Source: CAZRIT01 sp964600225
GTDB taxonomy: Bacteria > Bacillota > Clostridia > Christensenellales > CAG-138
Direction: 5' to 3'
Assembly (NCBI GenBank): GCA_964600225.1
Contig: CAZRIT010000038.1
Span: 1 to 18,545 of the forward strand
Length of the DNA stretch: 18,545 bases
Shown: positions 15,747-18,545 of the stretch, piece by piece
Layout of the letters: every line of letters begins with the position of its first letter
Position numbering within the stretch: the stretch's first letter is position 1
Position numbers and translations under genes: made by a program
The notes under the pieces: model-generated
Seen by the model: the letters and a program-made list of their open reading frames with translations, nothing else
What the model was told of the DNA's origin: nothing
The model's database searches: none

Positions 15747-16283
15747 ATGAAAATAAAGAGAATCGTCTGCCTTGTTCTGCTGCCCGCGCTTTTGCTGGCA
15801 GGCTGTACGCCAAGCGCCGAGCGGCCGAGCGCTGCGCCGCCGTTGACGCAGGACGCGGCTGCACCCGTGCCTTCGGAAGGCGAACCGAAAACGGACGACG
15901 GCGCAATCGATGCGGCCGAGCCCGCAAGGCTTTCCGATATCACCGTCAGTGTGCGTAAAAACGGTGAAACAGCGCCTCCGCGCACATGGGATACCGAGAA
16001 GGCTGCGGAACTGGCTGCGCACATCGTGTTCGACCACATGGTGCGGTCCGCCGCGTGGGAGGGCGTGGAAGCATCGGAGCTGGCGGATTGCATCATCCTG
16101 TCGTTCGATTCGTCGAACGAGCAGGTGCGGCAGACCTACTATCAGTATGTTGTCGGGGGCAGTCCCGTGCTGCAGTATGGGGAGCGGGGTATGTATACCA
16201 TGATGGGCGACACGGCCTATGCAAACCTGCTGTATCTGGCGGGGCTTAGGGATGCGCCTGTCGCCGATCCCGCAATCGGATAG
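15747..16283 (+). CDS. small lipoprotein of unknown function
   Basis: 178 residues. TTGGAGGT (15733-15740) precedes ATG 15747. A short basic start and hydrophobic core end in the lipobox LLAGC (Cys about 20). A roughly 40-residue Ala/Pro/Glu-rich linker follows, then a folded part with ITVSVRKNGE, WDTEKAAELAAHIVFDHM and a Tyr-rich segment (YYQYVVGG, GMYTMMGDTAYANLLYLAG). The protein should sit on the outer face of the membrane. I know no family match. It lies 7 bp before yjbQ, so it is probably the first gene of a three-gene operon. It differs in sequence from the lipoproteins at 4.4-6.6 kb. Confidence 0.75.
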   Translation: MKIKRIVCLVLLPALLLAGCTPSAERPSAAPPLTQDAAAPVPSEGEPKTDDGAIDAAEPARLSDITVSVRKNGETAPPRTWDTEKAAELAAHIVFDHMVRSAAWEGVEASELADCIILSFDSSNEQVRQTYYQYVVGGSPVLQYGERGMYTMMGDTAYANLLYLAGLRDAPVADPAIG

Positions 16284-16290
16284 GAGGCGG

Positions 16291-16689
16291 ATGGTGCTGG
16301 CGGAGCTGACGCTTACGACCGAGCGCGAGGGCTTTACGGATATCACGCGGCGCGTGCAGGAGGCTGTTACAAAAAGCGGCGTTCGTGACGGCCTGTGCGT
16401 GGTGTATTGCCCGCACACGACGGCGGGTATCACCATCAATGAAAATGCCGATCCCGATGTAGTGCGGGATCTGTTGCTCGCTCTGAACAGGACGTTTCCC
16501 GACAGGGCGGAATTTCGGCATGTGGAGGGCAACAGCGCCGCGCACCTGAAGGCCGTTGCCGTGGGCAGCAGCGTGACGGTCATTGTGCGGGACGGTCGGC
16601 TGCTGTTGGGTACATGGCAGGGCGTCTGGTTTTGCGAGTTTGACGGCCCGCGCCGCCGCAGCGTGCAGATCAAGGTGCTGGAGGGCTGA
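16291..16689 (+). CDS. yjbQ: YjbQ/UPF0047 family protein
   Basis: 132 residues, the normal size. The family signature HTTAGITINENADPDV (starting H42) is followed by HVEGNSAAHLKA and GTWQGVWFCEFDGPRRR, which together form the conserved His/Glu pocket of UPF0047 proteins. Members show weak thiamin-phosphate synthase activity when tested, but their natural role is unclear. AGGAGG (16282-16287) overlaps the stop of the lipoprotein gene and is very close to ATG 16291; the next codon, GTG, could also be used. The AAA ATPase gene begins 4 bp after its stop. Confidence 0.9.
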   Translation: MVLAELTLTTEREGFTDITRRVQEAVTKSGVRDGLCVVYCPHTTAGITINENADPDVVRDLLLALNRTFPDRAEFRHVEGNSAAHLKAVAVGSSVTVIVRDGRLLLGTWQGVWFCEFDGPRRRSVQIKVLEG

Positions 16690-16693
16690 ACGC

Positions 16694-17425
16694 ATGTACA
16701 TCCGAAGCATCGCGTTGACCGACGCCGATTTTGCGGGCGACGATGCATACTTAGGCGGTATCCCCGCCATCCGCGCGCTGGGCACGCTGGATCTTTCCCG
16801 CGCGCCCGTCACCTTCCTTGCGGGCGAAAACGGCACGGGCAAGTCCACAATTCTGGAAGCGCTGGCGGTGCTTGCGGGCTTCAATCCCGAGGGCGGATCG
16901 CGCAATTTCAACTTCAAAACGGCGGATACGCATTCGGGCCTGTATCAACGCATGCGCATGGTGCGGACTGCCGCGCGAGCGCGCGACGGCTTCTTTTTCC
17001 GCGCGGAGAGCTTTTACAATGTGGCAAGCAACATCGACGAGCTGGACGATGGCGATGGCTCGTCTTTTTATAGCTACGGCGGCAGGTCGCTGCACCGCCA
17101 GTCCCATGGCGAAAGCTTCCTCAGCCTCGTGCTCAACCGCCTTGGCGGCAACGGTCTGTACCTGTTTGACGAGCCTGAGGCGGCGCTGTCGCCCGCGCGG
17201 CAGCTCACACTGCTTGCGGCCATCCATCGGCTGGTCGAAAACCGCTCGCAACTGGTCATCGCCACGCATTCGCCCATTCTGCTGTCGTATCCCAACGCCG
17301 TGATCTACCTGCTCAACGGCGAAGGCATCCAACCCGTCCGCTATGAGGATACGGAGCACTATCAAATCATGAAAAGCTTTATGGATAACCCTAAGCGCAT
17401 GCTGGATGTGCTGCTTTCGGATTGA
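16694..17425 (+). CDS. AAA/ABC-type ATPase, possibly SMC/OLD-like
   Basis: 243 residues with a complete ATP site: Walker A GENGTGKST (44-52), signature SHGESF, Walker B LYLFDEPEAAL and the switch His in IATHSPILL. The spacing between Walker A and signature is short, with no coiled coil, as in small RecF/OLD-like or predicted AAA_15/AAA_23 ATPases. No membrane segment and no partner nuclease are visible here, so a defence role is not supported. GGAGGG (16680-16685) lies 8 bp from ATG 16694. It is the last gene of the lipoprotein-yjbQ-ATPase operon. The substrate is unknown. Confidence 0.85.
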   Translation: MYIRSIALTDADFAGDDAYLGGIPAIRALGTLDLSRAPVTFLAGENGTGKSTILEALAVLAGFNPEGGSRNFNFKTADTHSGLYQRMRMVRTAARARDGFFFRAESFYNVASNIDELDDGDGSSFYSYGGRSLHRQSHGESFLSLVLNRLGGNGLYLFDEPEAALSPARQLTLLAAIHRLVENRSQLVIATHSPILLSYPNAVIYLLNGEGIQPVRYEDTEHYQIMKSFMDNPKRMLDVLLSD

Positions 17426-17438
17426 GGCAAAGCAGCGC

Positions 17439-17466
17439 TTGGTCGTCGTGTGATTTTTGTTATACT
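17439..17466 (+). promoter_or_regulatory. extended -10 promoter
   Basis: TTGGTC (17439-17444), a 16-bp spacer and TATACT (17461-17466), with TGT immediately before the -10 as an extended element. It lies 13 bp after the ATPase stop and points at the short ORF at 17513. Confidence 0.5.
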
Positions 17467-17512
17467 GCCGTGCATGGCGTGAAACAGATTTGACGATTGA
17501 GGAGACAACGAT

Positions 17513-17600
17513 ATGGAATCCCCAAAACCATCCAAGCTCTGCCCGTCCGTGTTTTGGTGAGCACAGGCTGTATGATCACGTTGGATAACATTGAATCATG
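17513..17600 (+). other. leader-like short ORF or remnant 5' end of a gene
   Basis: GAGGAG (17499-17504) precedes ATG 17513, but the frame ends after 15 codons at TGA 17558-17560. One base over, the frame reads IPKTIQALPVRVLVSTGC before stopping near 17600, a sequence that looks like a genuine N-terminal strand. Together with the promoter at 17439 and the terminator at 17630, this is either a decayed gene start or a short regulatory transcript. No family is claimed. Confidence 0.3.
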
Positions 17601-17629
17601 AAGCCGCAATAACCGGGGAGCATCACAAT

Positions 17630-17669
17630 GCAGGCATACGCGTTCATTCGCCGTGCCTGCTTTGTTTTT
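17630..17669 (+). terminator. intrinsic terminator upstream of response regulator unit
   Basis: GCAGGCA (17630-17636) pairs with TGCCTGC (17654-17660) and is followed by TTTGTTTTT. It ends the short unit starting near 17470 and isolates the regulator promoter. Confidence 0.65.
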
Positions 17670-17693
17670 GCCCTGCGTAGGCGTTTATCGGAA

Positions 17694-17748
17694 ATTACAA
17701 TACGTTTACAACGCGATGCGGATTTGTTTACAACGATCATGGTAAAAT
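17694..17748 (+). promoter_or_regulatory. 11-bp-phased TTTACA repeats and -10 of the response regulator
   Basis: ATTACA (17694), TTTACA (17705) and TTTACA (17727) start at exact multiples of 11 bp; the position at 17716 is degenerate. This is the arrangement of PhoP/OmpR-family operators (B. subtilis PhoP: TT[ATC]ACA repeats). A TAAAAT at 17743-17748 serves as -10 with no good -35, as in activator-dependent promoters. Autoregulation by the downstream OmpR-type regulator is inferred. Confidence 0.55.
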
Positions 17749-17768
17749 GTTGTCGAACGGAGGGGGAT

Positions 17769-18434
17769 ATGATGGCAAGGAACCGCATTTTGGTTGTGGA
17801 GGACGATGAAAGCATCCACAAGGTCATCGTCAAGAACCTGACCGCCGCGGGCTACGCGGTGGCTTCGTATCACGATGGCATGGAGGCGGCCGCGGCCGTG
17901 AGTACGGATACGGATTTTGACCTGGCGCTGCTGGATATCATGCTGCCGGGCATGGACGGCTTTGAACTGATGGGCCACATGCAGCATGCCGACATCCCCG
18001 TGATCTACCTGACGGCCAGGAACGATGTGGACAGCAAGGTGCAGGGCTTGCGCGACGGTGCGGAGGATTACATCGTGAAGCCCTTTGAGGTGCTGGAGCT
18101 TTTGGTTCGCATCGAAAAGGTGCTGGAACGCACGGGCAAGATGCAGCAGGTGCTGGAGGTGGGCGATCTTTCCATCAACCTCATGGAGCGCTCCGTGCGC
18201 AAGCATGGCGCGGAGATATTCCTCAAACCCATGGAGTTTGACCTGCTGGTGATGCTGGCCAAGAACAAAAACATTGCGCTGTCACGCGAGCGGCTGCTGC
18301 ACGGCGTATGGGGCGTGGATTACAGCGGAGAAACGCGTACCGTGGACGTGCACATCGGGCAGCTTCGCAAAAAACTTGATTTGACCGATCAAATCCGCAC
18401 CATCACCAAGCTCGGGTATCGACTGGAGGACTAG
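17769..18434 (+). CDS. OmpR/PhoB-family response regulator
   Basis: 221 residues. The receiver domain (about 5-118) has ILVVEDDES, the phospho-acceptor D56 in LALLDIMLPGMDG, the switch Thr in YLTARND and the invariant Lys in YIVKPFE. The C-terminal winged-helix domain (about 130-221) has LKPMEFDLLVMLAKNKN, ALSRERLLHGVWG and the recognition region TRTVDVHIGQLRKKL, ending TKLGYRLED. GGAGG (17759-17763) serves ATG 17769; ATG 17772 is equally possible. The gene downstream is probably its sensor kinase. Phased TTTACA repeats upstream suggest that it, or a related PhoP-like regulator, controls this promoter. The stimulus is not identifiable. Confidence 0.92.
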   Translation: MMARNRILVVEDDESIHKVIVKNLTAAGYAVASYHDGMEAAAAVSTDTDFDLALLDIMLPGMDGFELMGHMQHADIPVIYLTARNDVDSKVQGLRDGAEDYIVKPFEVLELLVRIEKVLERTGKMQQVLEVGDLSINLMERSVRKHGAEIFLKPMEFDLLVMLAKNKNIALSRERLLHGVWGVDYSGETRTVDVHIGQLRKKLDLTDQIRTITKLGYRLED

Positions 18435-18459
18435 CCATGCGCATGTATCGCACGGGATT

Positions 18460-18511
18460 CCAAAGGGCTGTTGCCCTTTGGCGGGAGTTTGAGGGCAGAG
18501 CCCTCCTCAAA
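18460..18511 (+). repeat. double-hairpin palindromic element between regulator and next gene
   Basis: CCAAAGGG (18460-18467) pairs with CCCTTTGG (18474-18481). GAGGGC (18491-18496) pairs with GCCCTC (18500-18505), with an overlapping TTTGAGG/CCTCAAA pairing. Two consecutive GC-rich hairpins without U-tracts look like a dispersed REP-type intergenic repeat. Confidence 0.6.
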
Positions 18512-18522
18512 GAGGTATCCCC

Positions 18523-18545
18523 ATGAAGCTGTGGCTCAAGGTATC
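18523..18545 (+). CDS. start of the next gene, probably the partner histidine kinase (partial)
   Basis: ATG 18523 follows AGAGG (18511-18515) at suitable spacing and reads MKLWLKV up to the window edge. A short start with Lys and hydrophobic residues after an OmpR-type regulator is typical of a membrane sensor kinase, but only seven codons are visible. The kinase call rests on context only. Confidence 0.45.

Noticed and set aside
15456..16748. 430-codon open frame on the minus strand
   Set aside because: It runs through the foldback element and antisense of the lipoprotein and yjbQ; no domain or start signals.
16694..17425. AAA ATPase as part of an OLD/Gabija-like defence system
   Set aside because: No TOPRIM or other nuclease domain in the protein or neighbours; the partners are a lipoprotein and YjbQ.
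18437..18526. 29-codon ORF between regulator and next gene
   Set aside because: It is made of the two palindromes and has no clear ribosome site; more likely a repeat than a gene.

Overview
The window reads as a chromosomal segment of an obligately or mainly anaerobic, moderately GC-rich Bacillota bacterium of the Clostridia type. The evidence is an oxygen-sensitive class III ribonucleotide reductase with its activase, a flavin/Fe-S enoate-reductase-like enzyme, PlsY, Gram-positive lipoproteins, a TagF-like wall-polymer transferase, a CotJC-like manganese catalase fragment and strong Shine-Dalgarno sites. I cannot name a genus. No rRNA, tRNA or CRISPR array was seen.

Layout. 1-3.5 kb (+): the 3' end of an NhaC-type antiporter, a large Old-Yellow-Enzyme/2,4-dienoyl-CoA-reductase-like enzyme and a peroxiredoxin-like CxxC protein. 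3.6-4.3 kb (+): plsY behind its own promoter. 4.4-7.0 kb (+): a decayed lipoprotein gene beside its intact paralogue, then a Vat/CatB-type acetyltransferase that has lost its middle. 7.06-11.75 kb (-): a cell-envelope cluster, read from high to low coordinates as a YidC-TagF fusion, a membrane sulfatase-like protein, a YcxB-like membrane protein and a frameshifted alpha/beta hydrolase. At about 11.75 kb the YidC gene and a manganese catalase gene, both missing their 5' parts, abut head to head. This is either a real rearrangement or an assembly join. 12.2-15.7 kb (+): promoter with NrdR-like operators, nrdD, a separate 54-residue glycyl-radical ORF, nrdG and a small HTH-type gene interrupted by a 277-bp foldback element. 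15.7-17.4 kb (+): lipoprotein, YjbQ and AAA ATPase in a tight operon. 17.4-18.5 kb (+): about 340 bp without a clear gene (promoter, short leader-like ORF or gene remnant, terminator, 11-bp-phased PhoP-like repeats), then an OmpR-type response regulator and the first codons of the next gene, probably its sensor kinase.

Most notable points. (1) The class III RNR is split: NrdD stops after its zinc-site region, and the glycyl-radical segment lies just downstream in the same frame, separated only by a TGA and two codons, overlapping nrdG. (2) The YidC-TagF fusion carries a C10 tract between its two domains, placed so that slippage could switch the transferase off while leaving the insertase intact. 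(3) A perfect-TIR, TA-flanked foldback element adds exactly 279 bp to a small gene. (4) Several genes carry single-base frameshifts. This suggests real decay, indel errors in the assembly, or both.
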